Assembly: GCA_964348755.1 (NCBI GenBank)
Contig: CAYGDW010000005.1
Span: forward strand, 7,409 to 71,408
From: UBA7960 sp964348755
GTDB taxonomy: Bacteria; Bacteroidota; Bacteroidia; Bacteroidales; UBA7960
Direction: 5' to 3'
DNA length: 64,000 nt
Each line of letters starts with the position of its first letter. The first letter of the stretch is position 1. A model generated the notes under the pieces. The model did not search any database, was not told where the DNA came from, and worked only from the letters and a program-made list of their open reading frames with translations. The position numbers were made by a program, and so were the translations under genes. Shown here piece after piece: positions 33,719-42,121 of this stretch.

Positions 33719-34999
33719 ATGGAAAAAGACCGTCAGATATTTGATTTGATTGAGCAGGAGCGCTTGCGGCAGTTGCACGGTGTAGAGCTTATTGCCTCTG
33801 AGAATTTTGTAAGTGAGCAGGTAATGCGGGCCATGGGCAGCGTTTTGACCAATAAGTATGCCGAGGGTTATCCTGGGCGTCGCTACTATGGTGGCTGCCA
33901 AATTGTTGACCAAACCGAGCAGCTTGCCATTGACCGTGCCAGGGAACTTTTTGGGGCCGCGTATGCCAACGTACAACCTCATAGTGGAGCCCAGGCCAAT
34001 GCCGCCGTTTTTCTTGCTTGTTTGCAGCCAGGCGATACCTTTATGGGCCTCGATCTTAGCCATGGCGGTCATCTCTCGCATGGCGCTCCGGTAAACCTCT
34101 CCGGAATTTTATACAGACCGGTAGCTTATGGCGTGAAGCAAGACACTGGCACCATCGATTATGACCAGATGGAAAACCTGGCCCTTCAGGAAAAACCAAA
34201 GATGATTATTGCCGGTGCCTCGGCCTATCCGCGCGACTGGGACTATGCCCGCATGCGTGCCATTGCCGATAAGGTTGGTGCATTGCTCATGGCCGACATT
34301 GCCCATCCGGCCGGCCTTATAGCAAAGAAACTCCTGAACGACCCCCTGCCACATTGTCACATTATAACCACCACTACCCATAAAACACTCCGTGGCCCTC
34401 GTGGCGGGCTTATTCTTATGGGCAAAGACTTCGAAAACCCCTGGGGGCAGAAAACCCTAAAAGGTGAAATAAAATTGATGTCGGCAGTATTAGACAGCGC
34501 CGTTTTTCCAGGAACTCAAGGCGGCCCGCTCGAGCATGTGATTGCTGCTAAAGCTGTGGCTTTTGGCGAAGCGCTAAAACCTTCATTCGGAGAGTATGGC
34601 ATACAGGTAATGAAAAATGCGCAGGCCATGGCCAAGGCCTTTATTGCAAAAGGATACCATGTTACCTCAGGCGGAACCGACAACCACTTGATGCTCATTG
34701 ACCTGCGTTCGAAATTCCCAGATATTTCAGGAAAAAAAGCTGAGAATACCCTGGTGCTTGCCGATATAACCATAAACAAGAACATGGTGCCATTTGATAG
34801 CCGCTCTCCATTCCTTACTTCGGGCATTCGAATTGGCACACCGGCAATTACAACCCGGGGGCTTAAAGAAGTACATGCAGCCCAGATTGTTGACCTGATA
34901 GATGAGGTGATTTCAAATATTGATAATGCCGACGTAATTGAAAACGTGAAGAAAAAGGTACACCAGCTGATGGAACCCTTTCCGCTCTTTGCTTATTAA
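33719..34999 (+). CDS. glyA: Serine hydroxymethyltransferase
   Basis: 426 residues, full length. It interconverts serine and glycine with tetrahydrofolate and supplies one-carbon units. The PLP lysine is Lys222 in TTTTHKTLRGPRGG. Other family blocks are VELIASENF, NKYAEGYPGRRYYGG, NVQPHSGAQAN, LDLSHGGHLSHG and ADIAHPAGL. The ATG at 33719 has only weak ribosome-binding sequence (AGGAG at 33711-33715). It is monocistronic with its own promoter. Confidence 0.97.
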   Translation: MEKDRQIFDLIEQERLRQLHGVELIASENFVSEQVMRAMGSVLTNKYAEGYPGRRYYGGCQIVDQTEQLAIDRARELFGAAYANVQPHSGAQANAAVFLACLQPGDTFMGLDLSHGGHLSHGAPVNLSGILYRPVAYGVKQDTGTIDYDQMENLALQEKPKMIIAGASAYPRDWDYARMRAIADKVGALLMADIAHPAGLIAKKLLNDPLPHCHIITTTTHKTLRGPRGGLILMGKDFENPWGQKTLKGEIKLMSAVLDSAVFPGTQGGPLEHVIAAKAVAFGEALKPSFGEYGIQVMKNAQAMAKAFIAKGYHVTSGGTDNHLMLIDLRSKFPDISGKKAENTLVLADITINKNMVPFDSRSPFLTSGIRIGTPAITTRGLKEVHAAQIVDLIDEVISNIDNADVIENVKKKVHQLMEPFPLFAY

Positions 35000-35107
35000 C
35001 CTCTTTTGCTTTTTTAAAAAAGGAGGCTATGGCTTCTTTTTCTTTGTTAAAATATTTTTAGTCTGATTAAAATTTGTCTGTGTAGGCTAATTCATATTTT
35101 TTGTTTT

Positions 35108-35115
35108 TATCTTTG
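35108..35115 (+). promoter_or_regulatory. Candidate -7 box for the polyphosphate gene set
   Basis: TATCTTTG, an exact TAnnTTTG match, 41 bases before the SixA-like gene. A well-placed -33 TTG was not found. Confidence 0.4.
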
Positions 35116-35156
35116 GTGTTTCAAAGATTTTTCCGACATCATAAATTTTACCAATT

Positions 35157-35648
35157 GTGAAGACCATTTACCTTGTTCGCCATGCCAAATCTTCATGGCA
35201 AATACCCGGACTAAAAGACCACGAACGCCCGCTTTTGGAGGTTGGAGTTGAACGTACGGGCAAAATAACCAATTATCTTATTGCCAATGGGGCTAAAATT
35301 GACTTAATTATTGCAAGCCATGCTGTGCGTTCGTGGGAAACTGCCCTGCTCATAGCCCAGGCTTTGGGCTATCCTGTAAAAGAAATAAAAGAAGAGCGAA
35401 AGATTTATCTGGGTACCGACGAAAGCCTGCTCGACATTGTATCTGGTTTGCCCGATGACCTGGAAAGTGTAATGCTGGTTGGCCACAACCCGGTTATTTC
35501 GGGATTTGCCCAATTGCTGAAGGCTCGCCTCGATTCCGACATGCCCACCTCGGCGGTGGTTTGTATTGGCTGCGAAACAACCAAATGGAACCAGGTAATA
35601 ATGGCAAAAAAGGAAGTGAAATTTTATGTTTATCCCAAAATGCTTTAA
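35157..35648 (+). CDS. SixA-like histidine phosphatase
   Basis: 163 residues starting at a GTG. It belongs to the histidine phosphatase (phosphoglycerate mutase-like) family of SixA type: the catalytic LVRHAKSSW at the start, a second conserved His in MLVGHNP and Arg in HAVRSWETALL. SixA in E. coli removes phosphate from phosphohistidine in phosphotransferase proteins; here the substrate is unknown. It is followed after 113 bases by ppk1 and ppx, so a role in phosphate or polyphosphate balance is possible by context. Confidence 0.85.
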   Translation: MKTIYLVRHAKSSWQIPGLKDHERPLLEVGVERTGKITNYLIANGAKIDLIIASHAVRSWETALLIAQALGYPVKEIKEERKIYLGTDESLLDIVSGLPDDLESVMLVGHNPVISGFAQLLKARLDSDMPTSAVVCIGCETTKWNQVIMAKKEVKFYVYPKML

Positions 35649-35705
35649 ATCCTGTTTAAATTTAATTTAATGCCGCCTTAACAGGCCACTATAGTTTTAT
35701 TGTTA

Positions 35706-35732
35706 TTATTGCAATTTTATTATATGCAATAA
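35706..35732 (+). promoter_or_regulatory. Perfect inverted repeat upstream of ppk1
   Basis: TTATTGCA - N11 - TGCAATAA, an exact 8-bp inverted repeat 29 bases before the ppk1 start. It has the size and symmetry of an operator for a dimeric regulator; the stem is too AT-rich for a terminator. Confidence 0.4.
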
Positions 35733-35761
35733 AAAGTAAAATCTATTAAGCCGGTGTCAAT

Positions 35762-37828
35762 ATGAAAAAACCTCCTCTATTTAATCGCGAATTAAGCTGG
35801 CTTTCGTTTAATGAAAGGGTTTTGCAAGAGGCTGGCGATGAACGGGTTCCTATCATTGAGCGGCTTAGGTTTTTGGGTATTTATTCAAACAACCTCGATG
35901 AGTTTTACCGGGTAAGGGTGGCTACGCTTCGCCGTCTGCTCGATTATAGCCTGGAAAATCCCGGTGAGCTGTCTTACGATCCTGTCAAACTTCTGAAAAA
36001 AATCAATAAAATTGAAAAACAGCAGCAGGAACAATTTTCTGCAATTTATGGCAATCTGCTCAAAGACCTTGAAAAGAATAACATATTTATTGTAAATGAG
36101 CACCAGCTTAGCCCTGGGCAAGGCAATTATGTCAGGCGTTTTTTCAGGGAAAATGTAAGGCCGAACCTCTTCCCGATAATGATGCGAAATTTTAAGCGTT
36201 CATCGTTTCTTCGCGATAGGGCAATATATCTTGTGGTGCATTTGCAGCATTCCGGCAAACAAGTTAAAGACGACTCTGCTCTGATCAGGGTTCCTGCAAC
36301 AACCGTTTCGCGATTTGTTATACTACCTGAAACCGACGATAACCATTATATTATTTTGCTCGATGATGTAATCCGGTACAACCTGGCCGAAATTTTTTCA
36401 ATTTTCGACCACGACCGTTTCGATGCTTATACCATAAAGCTTACGCGCGATGCCGAGCTTGACCTGGATAACGACATATCAAAGAGTTTTATGGAGCGCA
36501 TGTCTGATAGTTTGAAACAGCGCAAAATAGGCCGGCCAGTTAGGTTTATCTATGATGCAACTATGCCGGGCAGCCTCCTGAAAAGCCTCAGCGAAAGGCT
36601 TAAAATTTCGGAAAAAGATGATATGACCCCTGGCGGGCGGTATCATAACTTTAAGGATTTTATGGAGTTTCCGAATGTAGGTGCCAAAAACCTCGAATAC
36701 CCTCCAGCACCTGCCTTGTCGCACCCAATTCTCGAAGGCTCAAAAAGTATTCTTGCTACAGTGCGCCGCAAAGATATTATGCTTCATTTTCCCTATCAAT
36801 CGTTCAGATATATTATTGACCTGTTGCGCGAAGCCTCTATTGACCCTGCTGTAAGGTCAATAAAAATGACCATTTACCGTGTGGCCAAAAACTCAAACGT
36901 TATCAATGCGCTGATTAATGCAGCCCGCAACGGCAAGAGTGTTACGGTGTTTCTCGAATTGCAGGCACGCTTCGATGAAAAGGCAAACATTAGCTGGTCT
37001 GAAAAAATGCAGGAGGAGGGAGTAAAGATCATACACGGGGTGCCAGGTCTGAAGGTTCATAGCAAGCTAATGCTGATTAGGCGTAAGGAAGGCAACAGAA
37101 ATGTTTTGTATGCCAACATAGGCACAGGCAATTTCAATGAACAAACCGCCGGACTTTATGGCGACGACAGCCTGCTTACCTGCCACCCCCAAATTACACA
37201 AGAGGTCGATAAGGTTTTCGGACTTTTTGAAAAAACCTGGTATGGCCTTGTCAGTTTCCGACACCTGATCGTGTCGCCTTTCAAAACCCGAAAATTTCTT
37301 GTGCAGCAAATTGACAACGAGATTAAAAACGCAAAAGTTGGAAAACCTGCATCTATTTTTTTGAAACTCAATTCGCTTGTCGATGAGGCCCTGGTAAAGA
37401 AACTTTATCAGGCAAGTATGGCTGGTGTAAAATGCCGGCTTATTGTGCGGGGCATTTGCGTGTTGGTGCCAGGCAAAACAGGCCTAAGCGAAAATATTGA
37501 AGTAATTAGCATTGTTGACCGGTACCTCGAGCACTCCCGGGTTCTTATTTTTCACAACGGAGGCGATGAAAAATATTTTATTACCTCTGCTGATTTGATG
37601 ACCCGAAACCTTGATTACCGCATTGAAGTAGGCTGCCCTGTATTGGATGAGGACATTAAGGCCGAATTGCGCCAAATGCTCGAACTACAATGGAGTGACA
37701 ATGTGAAAGCCCGGATAGTAGAAGAAAAGCAACAAAATAAATATCGCCTGCCTGCCACCGGCCAGGGGCTTGTTCGTAGCCAACAGGCTATTTACGAATA
37801 TTTAAAACAGAAGGTTCAAAAAGGATAA
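35762..37828 (+). CDS. ppk1: Polyphosphate kinase 1
   Basis: 688 residues. It makes polyphosphate from ATP and can run in reverse. The four-domain PPK1 layout is clear: the N domain (FNRELSWLSFNERVLQEA), the head domain and two phospholipase D-like domains. The autophosphorylated His is His433 in KVHSKLMLI, and the second catalytic His is His591 in LEHSRVLIFHNGG. The segment YANIGTGNFNEQTAGLYGD is also typical. It is followed 4 bases later by ppx, so synthesis and breakdown enzymes are co-transcribed. Confidence 0.96.
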   Translation: MKKPPLFNRELSWLSFNERVLQEAGDERVPIIERLRFLGIYSNNLDEFYRVRVATLRRLLDYSLENPGELSYDPVKLLKKINKIEKQQQEQFSAIYGNLLKDLEKNNIFIVNEHQLSPGQGNYVRRFFRENVRPNLFPIMMRNFKRSSFLRDRAIYLVVHLQHSGKQVKDDSALIRVPATTVSRFVILPETDDNHYIILLDDVIRYNLAEIFSIFDHDRFDAYTIKLTRDAELDLDNDISKSFMERMSDSLKQRKIGRPVRFIYDATMPGSLLKSLSERLKISEKDDMTPGGRYHNFKDFMEFPNVGAKNLEYPPAPALSHPILEGSKSILATVRRKDIMLHFPYQSFRYIIDLLREASIDPAVRSIKMTIYRVAKNSNVINALINAARNGKSVTVFLELQARFDEKANISWSEKMQEEGVKIIHGVPGLKVHSKLMLIRRKEGNRNVLYANIGTGNFNEQTAGLYGDDSLLTCHPQITQEVDKVFGLFEKTWYGLVSFRHLIVSPFKTRKFLVQQIDNEIKNAKVGKPASIFLKLNSLVDEALVKKLYQASMAGVKCRLIVRGICVLVPGKTGLSENIEVISIVDRYLEHSRVLIFHNGGDEKYFITSADLMTRNLDYRIEVGCPVLDEDIKAELRQMLELQWSDNVKARIVEEKQQNKYRLPATGQGLVRSQQAIYEYLKQKVQKG

Positions 37829-37832
37829 CACC

Positions 37833-38720
37833 ATGCAATTAGCCGCAATTGACATAGGATCAAACGCCATCAGGCTTTTTTTTGCAAATGTTTTTGACCA
37901 GAATAACGAAATCGTGGTTGAAAAAGCTTCGCTGTTAAGGGTGCCTGTCAGGTTGGGCGAAGACGTTTTTGGAAAGGGCAAAATATCGAAAGAAAAGCTG
38001 GAGCGCCTTGAAAAAACCATGACCGCTTTCAAGCTGCTTATTGAGGTGGTGCAGCCAATAGATTTCAGGGCCGTTGCAACATCGGCAATGCGTGAGGCAA
38101 GTAATGCCGCAGAGGTTATTAAGCGGATTAAACAGGAAACCGGAATACCCATTGAAATTATCGATGGACTTGAAGAAGCCAGAATTGTAAGCATGGTAAG
38201 CAACCTTAACTTCAACGGCAACTATAAAAGGGTTATGTATATTGATGTTGGGGGCGGAAGTACCGAAATTTCTATTCTCGAAAACCAAAAAATCCTCGAT
38301 TCCGATTCATTCAAATTAGGTACCGTTAGGCTGCTCAATGGCCAGGTAAAAGATTCGGAATGGCAAAAGATGAAAGACTGGCTTTCGAAAGCAAAAAAAA
38401 AGAACGGCGATTTGCTTTTGGTTGGGTCGGGTGGCAACATTAACAAGATTACCAAGATCTATGGCGATTTAAGCAATAAAACCCTTTCGTATATTGCACT
38501 TGAAAATGCCCTGAACCACCTTGGTGCTTATTCAATCAAAGACCGCGTAGAACTGATGGGTTTGCGGCCCGACCGTGCCGACGTTATTGTTCCTGCCGGT
38601 CAGATTTACCATTTTATAATGAATTACCTTCAAAGCAGTTTTATTTTTGTGCCCAGGATCGGTCTGTCCGACGGCATTGTTACACTGCTTTACCGCAAGC
38701 AAATACAACTCCTGCCATAA
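37833..38720 (+). CDS. ppx: Ppx/GppA family exopolyphosphatase
   Basis: 295 residues, the short two-subdomain form without the C-terminal HD-like domain of E. coli Ppx. It belongs to the ASKHA fold: AIDIGSNAIRLFFANV (phosphate 1), ATSAMREASNA, IDVGGGSTEISIL (phosphate 2) and LVGSGGNINKI. It removes terminal phosphates from polyphosphate or pppGpp. The 4-base spacing from ppk1 shows one transcript. A RelA/SpoT gene follows after an intergenic repeat element. Confidence 0.88.
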   Translation: MQLAAIDIGSNAIRLFFANVFDQNNEIVVEKASLLRVPVRLGEDVFGKGKISKEKLERLEKTMTAFKLLIEVVQPIDFRAVATSAMREASNAAEVIKRIKQETGIPIEIIDGLEEARIVSMVSNLNFNGNYKRVMYIDVGGGSTEISILENQKILDSDSFKLGTVRLLNGQVKDSEWQKMKDWLSKAKKKNGDLLLVGSGGNINKITKIYGDLSNKTLSYIALENALNHLGAYSIKDRVELMGLRPDRADVIVPAGQIYHFIMNYLQSSFIFVPRIGLSDGIVTLLYRKQIQLLP

Positions 38721-38750
38721 AATAAATGATCTGCACATAAATTTTTTCCA

Positions 38751-38953
38751 TCACTGTCCGAAAAAAATTGCAGGATTTCTCGCTCCGCTCGAAATAACAG
38801 GGCCTTCAATGGTTTTGGTTATAAAGGGGGTAGATGGCGGTAAAGCCGCCACCTAACCCCTTTATAAAAAGCTATCTGACTGTAATTCTGAACCTGGTGA
38901 GAAATCTCGGACATAAAATTCTATCCTTTTTTTACTTTGACTGACAATAGTGA
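38751..38953 (+). repeat. Dispersed intergenic repeat element, copy 1
   Basis: About 203 bases in the 329-base gap between ppx and the RelA/SpoT gene. The outer ends are imperfect inverted repeats (TCACTGTCCGA at left; GACAATAGTGA at right). Inside are a left arm, GGATTTCTCGCTCCGCTCGA, and a divergent inverted right arm, GTAATTCTGAACCTGGTGAG. The centre is a long hairpin at 38821-38865 (ATAAAGGGGG... pairing with ...CCCCTTTAT, core TGGCGG/CCGCCA). It has no coding capacity and is related to the elements at 44.33 and 60.07 kb. Confidence 0.75.
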
Positions 38954-39008
38954 TTTTTTTAATATTGCCTCTTACATAAGGTCTTAGGTAAAATCGGGCA
39001 TTATAGCG

Positions 39009-39016
39009 TATATTTG
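39009..39016 (+). promoter_or_regulatory. Candidate -7 box of the RelA/SpoT gene
   Basis: TATATTTG, an exact TAnnTTTG match, 34 bases before the chosen start; no good -33 element at the usual distance. Confidence 0.4.
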
Positions 39017-39049
39017 TATAAAGCAATAAACCGGATATTACTCAGCCAG

Positions 39050-41287
39050 ATGTTAACAACCACTTTTGATCAGGAACGCGCCGAAATTTTAAAAAGGTAT
39101 CGCCAGCTAATGGTTGCCTGCCGGCCCTCGACCACCAAAGAGGATCGTGAGAAAGTGCGCATAGCATTTGAATTTGCAGTTGAGGCCCATAAAAACCACC
39201 GCCGCAAAAGTGGCGAACCTTACATTTTTCATCCCATTGCAGTTGCTAAGATTGTGGTTGAAGAAATTAACCTGGGAACTACAAGCGTTATTTGCTCTTT
39301 GCTGCACGATGTGGTTGAAGATACCGAATTTACCCTTACCGACATTAAGGAGCACTTTGGCCCGGAAGTAGCACGTATTATAGACGGACTTACAAAGATT
39401 TCAGGCATTTTTGACCAAACCACCTCGGTGCAGGCCGAAAATTTCCGCAAAATGCTTTTAACCCTTTCGGACGATGTTAGGGTAATACTGATAAAGCTGG
39501 CCGATCGGTTGCATAATATGCGCACGCTCGAATCACTTCCGCCAAAAAAGCAACTCAAAATAGCCAACGAAACACTGTATCTGTTCGCCCCTCTTGCTCA
39601 TCGTCTTGGCTTTCATGCAATTAAAAGCGAACTCGAAGACCTTGCACTAAAATATACCGACCCCGAAATATACAATACCATAGCTCAAAAACTTGTTGAC
39701 TCAGAAGAAGAACGTAACCGGTTTATCCATTCATTTACTTATCCGATAAAAAAATCGCTGCAAAGCGAAGGACTAAATTTCAATATTCTCGCCCGCACCA
39801 AATCGATTAGCTCCATTTGGGGCAAAATGCAAAAAAAGGAAGTACCATTTGAAGAAGTTTACGACATTTTTGCCATCAGAATAATTATTGAAACTCCGGA
39901 GCAGCGCGAAAAGGCCGACTGCTGGAAAGCCTATTCAATTGTAACCGATATTTACCGCCCAAACCCCGACCGGCTGCGCGACTGGATTTCGACGCCCAAA
40001 GCAAACGGGTATGAGTCGTTGCACACCACTGTAATGAGCAAATCGGGAAAGTGGGTCGAAGTGCAGATCAGAACCCAGCGCATGGACGAGGTTGCAGAAA
40101 AAGGATATGCCGCCCATTGGAAGTACAAAGAATCAAAAATGGGCGAAAGCGGAATAGACAAATGGCTGAGAAGAATACGCGAAATTTTGAAAACCGCCGA
40201 GTCGGATGCCCTCGACTTTATTGACGAATTTAAATTAAACCTCTTCTCCGACGAAATCATTGTATTTACCCCAAAAGGCGAACTGCGAACATTGCCAATT
40301 GGCAGTACAGCCCTCGACTTTGCATACAGCATTCACTCGCAGGTAGGCAACCATTGCCTTGGAGCAAAGGTAAACCATAAGCTAATGCCCCTGAGCCACG
40401 TGCTCAAAAGTGGCGACCAGGTTGAAATTATTACCTCCTCAAAACAAGCACCCAAACCCGATTGGCTAAATTATGTTACAACTGCCCGCGCAAAAGGTAG
40501 GATAAAGGTGGCCCTGAAAGAGGAACGCAAAAAACAGGCTGAAGAAGGAAAAGAAATACTCGAAAGAAAATTAAGACAATATAAAATCGATTTCAATCCT
40601 TCCAACATACAGAAACTGGTCGATTACTTTAAACTGGCAGCACCACTCGACCTGTATTACGATGTGGCCATCGGAAAAATTGGACAAAAAGAAATTAAAG
40701 CATATCATGGCGAACAGGAAAAAGGCGGTATACTCAGCTACCTCAAAAACCCATTTGGCCGGCATAAAGATTCGGCCCACGATGAAAAACCACACACAGT
40801 TGACCCCATTCGTGAGCAACTAAAACAAAAACCTGACACCCTGCTTATTGGCGATAACCTCGAAAACCTCAATTATACCCTCTCGCCTTGCTGCAACCCC
40901 ATTCCGGGCGACGATGTGTTTGGATTTGTAACAATTAACGAAGGCATAAAAATTCACCGCAACAACTGCCCCAATGCCGTGCAGCTTATGTCGAAGTACG
41001 CATACCGAATTGTTAAGGCCAAATGGATTACCAACAAAAATATTGCATTCCTCTCAGGAATTAGAATAAAAGGTATTGACGAAATAGGCCTTTTGCGAAA
41101 CCTAACGAACACTATTTCAAGCGAATATAATATAAATATTAGAAGCATTAATATCGATACAAATGCCGGAACCTTCGAAGGCACTGTTATGCTATATATT
41201 CATGATACCCAACACTTAAGCAACCTGGTAAACAAACTGAAAAAACTTAAGGGAGTTCAATCTGTATCGCGAATCGGAAAAAATTAA
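39050..41287 (+). CDS. RelA/SpoT family (p)ppGpp synthetase/hydrolase
   Basis: 745 residues from the ATG at 39050; the TTG at 39014 overlaps the -7 box and is unlikely. Domains in order: HD hydrolase (about 30-190, with SLLHDVVEDTEF and KLADRLHNMRTL), synthetase (about 235-365, with YDIFAIRIIIE and TPKANGYESLHTTVM), TGS (about 405-465), a Cys-containing helical/zinc-finger region (LSPCCNPIPGDDVFGFV..HRNNCPNA) and a C-terminal ACT domain (KGIDEIGLLRNLTNTIS). The intact HD motif suggests that it can both make and degrade the alarmone. It sits just after ppk1-ppx. Confidence 0.94.
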   Translation: MLTTTFDQERAEILKRYRQLMVACRPSTTKEDREKVRIAFEFAVEAHKNHRRKSGEPYIFHPIAVAKIVVEEINLGTTSVICSLLHDVVEDTEFTLTDIKEHFGPEVARIIDGLTKISGIFDQTTSVQAENFRKMLLTLSDDVRVILIKLADRLHNMRTLESLPPKKQLKIANETLYLFAPLAHRLGFHAIKSELEDLALKYTDPEIYNTIAQKLVDSEEERNRFIHSFTYPIKKSLQSEGLNFNILARTKSISSIWGKMQKKEVPFEEVYDIFAIRIIIETPEQREKADCWKAYSIVTDIYRPNPDRLRDWISTPKANGYESLHTTVMSKSGKWVEVQIRTQRMDEVAEKGYAAHWKYKESKMGESGIDKWLRRIREILKTAESDALDFIDEFKLNLFSDEIIVFTPKGELRTLPIGSTALDFAYSIHSQVGNHCLGAKVNHKLMPLSHVLKSGDQVEIITSSKQAPKPDWLNYVTTARAKGRIKVALKEERKKQAEEGKEILERKLRQYKIDFNPSNIQKLVDYFKLAAPLDLYYDVAIGKIGQKEIKAYHGEQEKGGILSYLKNPFGRHKDSAHDEKPHTVDPIREQLKQKPDTLLIGDNLENLNYTLSPCCNPIPGDDVFGFVTINEGIKIHRNNCPNAVQLMSKYAYRIVKAKWITNKNIAFLSGIRIKGIDEIGLLRNLTNTISSEYNINIRSINIDTNAGTFEGTVMLYIHDTQHLSNLVNKLKKLKGVQSVSRIGKN

Positions 41288-41360
41288 TATTTATCACATC
41301 GCTGATAATCAGCAAAATACCTAATTATTTATAAAGAGTTCAAATAATAATTTTTTTTTC

Positions 41361-41368
41361 TACCTTTG
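41361..41368 (+). promoter_or_regulatory. Candidate -7 box of the Fur-family gene
   Basis: TACCTTTG, an exact TAnnTTTG match, 153 bases before the regulator gene. A small GGGCT-TAT-AGCCC repeat follows directly at about the expected transcript start. Confidence 0.4.
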
Positions 41369-41389
41369 GGGCTTATAGCCCAAAATGTT

Positions 41390-41404
41390 CATATATGTTA
41401 TATG
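41390..41404 (+). promoter_or_regulatory. Palindrome in the Fur-family gene leader
   Basis: CATATA-TGT-TATATG is a perfect 6-3-6 palindrome 22 bases downstream of the candidate -7 box. Its AT-rich symmetric form is like operators of Fur-family proteins, so self-control is possible but not shown. Confidence 0.3.
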
Positions 41405-41520
41405 ATAAGCCAGCATCAGAAAATCTATCAACCACAGGTTTTGTTAAAAAATGTTGATTTTCTGTTGGCCTGGAGGTACCGCAATGGCGGGGTTTCAAAT
41501 TAAAAACAAATTTTGAACGC

Positions 41521-41991
41521 ATGAAAGAGTCAAAGGCGCAAATGGAAGTTTACGAAGCGGTTAGAAACATTTTTTCTTCGTACTTGTCGGCCAATGGCCA
41601 CCGGAAAACCCCGGAGCGGTTTACCATTCTGCGCGAAATTTATCTTACCGAAGGTCATTTTGATGTAGAGTCGCTATACATTAAAATGAAAAACAACAAA
41701 TACCGCGTTAGTCGCGCCACTCTTTACAATACTATTGAGTTGCTTCAGTACTGCAAACTGGTTATTAAGCATCAGTTTGGCAAAAATGTGGCACAATTCG
41801 AAAAATCTTACAAATTCAAACAACACGACCATGCCATTTGTGTAGAGTGTGGCAAGGTGCTTGAGTTCTGCGACCCACGCCTGCACGAAATTCAGGAATC
41901 GGTACAGGAAGCGATGAAAGTAAAAATTACGCATCGCTCGCTGGTATTTTTTGGCCAGTGCAACGATTGCGAAAATCTGAACAAGGACTAA
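41521..41991 (+). CDS. Fur family transcriptional regulator
   Basis: 156 residues. The N-terminal winged helix (about 20-95) has KTPERFTILREIYLTEGHFDVESLYIKMK and the recognition helix VSRATLYNTIELL. The C-terminal dimer and metal part has KQHDHAICVECGKVLEFCD, with the HDH sensor motif and a CxxC, and a second CxxC in FGQCNDCEN, which together form a structural zinc site. It binds a regulatory metal and DNA. Fur, Zur and PerR cannot be told apart by sequence reading. It is likely self-regulated, given the leader palindrome. Confidence 0.9.
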   Translation: MKESKAQMEVYEAVRNIFSSYLSANGHRKTPERFTILREIYLTEGHFDVESLYIKMKNNKYRVSRATLYNTIELLQYCKLVIKHQFGKNVAQFEKSYKFKQHDHAICVECGKVLEFCDPRLHEIQESVQEAMKVKITHRSLVFFGQCNDCENLNKD

Positions 41992-42051
41992 CCTTTCATT
42001 TTTTCTTTAGCTTTTTCTTTGCTTTTCATCTGCGCTTTGCGCTAAATGAGT

Positions 42052-42097
42052 TAATTTTGGTATTGCATTTTAGCGGGTTAGATAGCCGCTTTTTTTA
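42052..42097 (+). promoter_or_regulatory. purA promoter box and leader hairpin
   Basis: TAATTTTG at 42052-42059 fits the -7 box. Shortly after the expected transcript start a hairpin AGCGG-N9-CCGCT (42072-42090) is followed by seven T, like a small terminator inside the purA leader, 25 bases before the start codon. It could equally end read-through from the Fur gene upstream. Confidence 0.4.
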
Positions 42098-42121
42098 TGT
42101 CGTATTTTTAACAAAACCATA

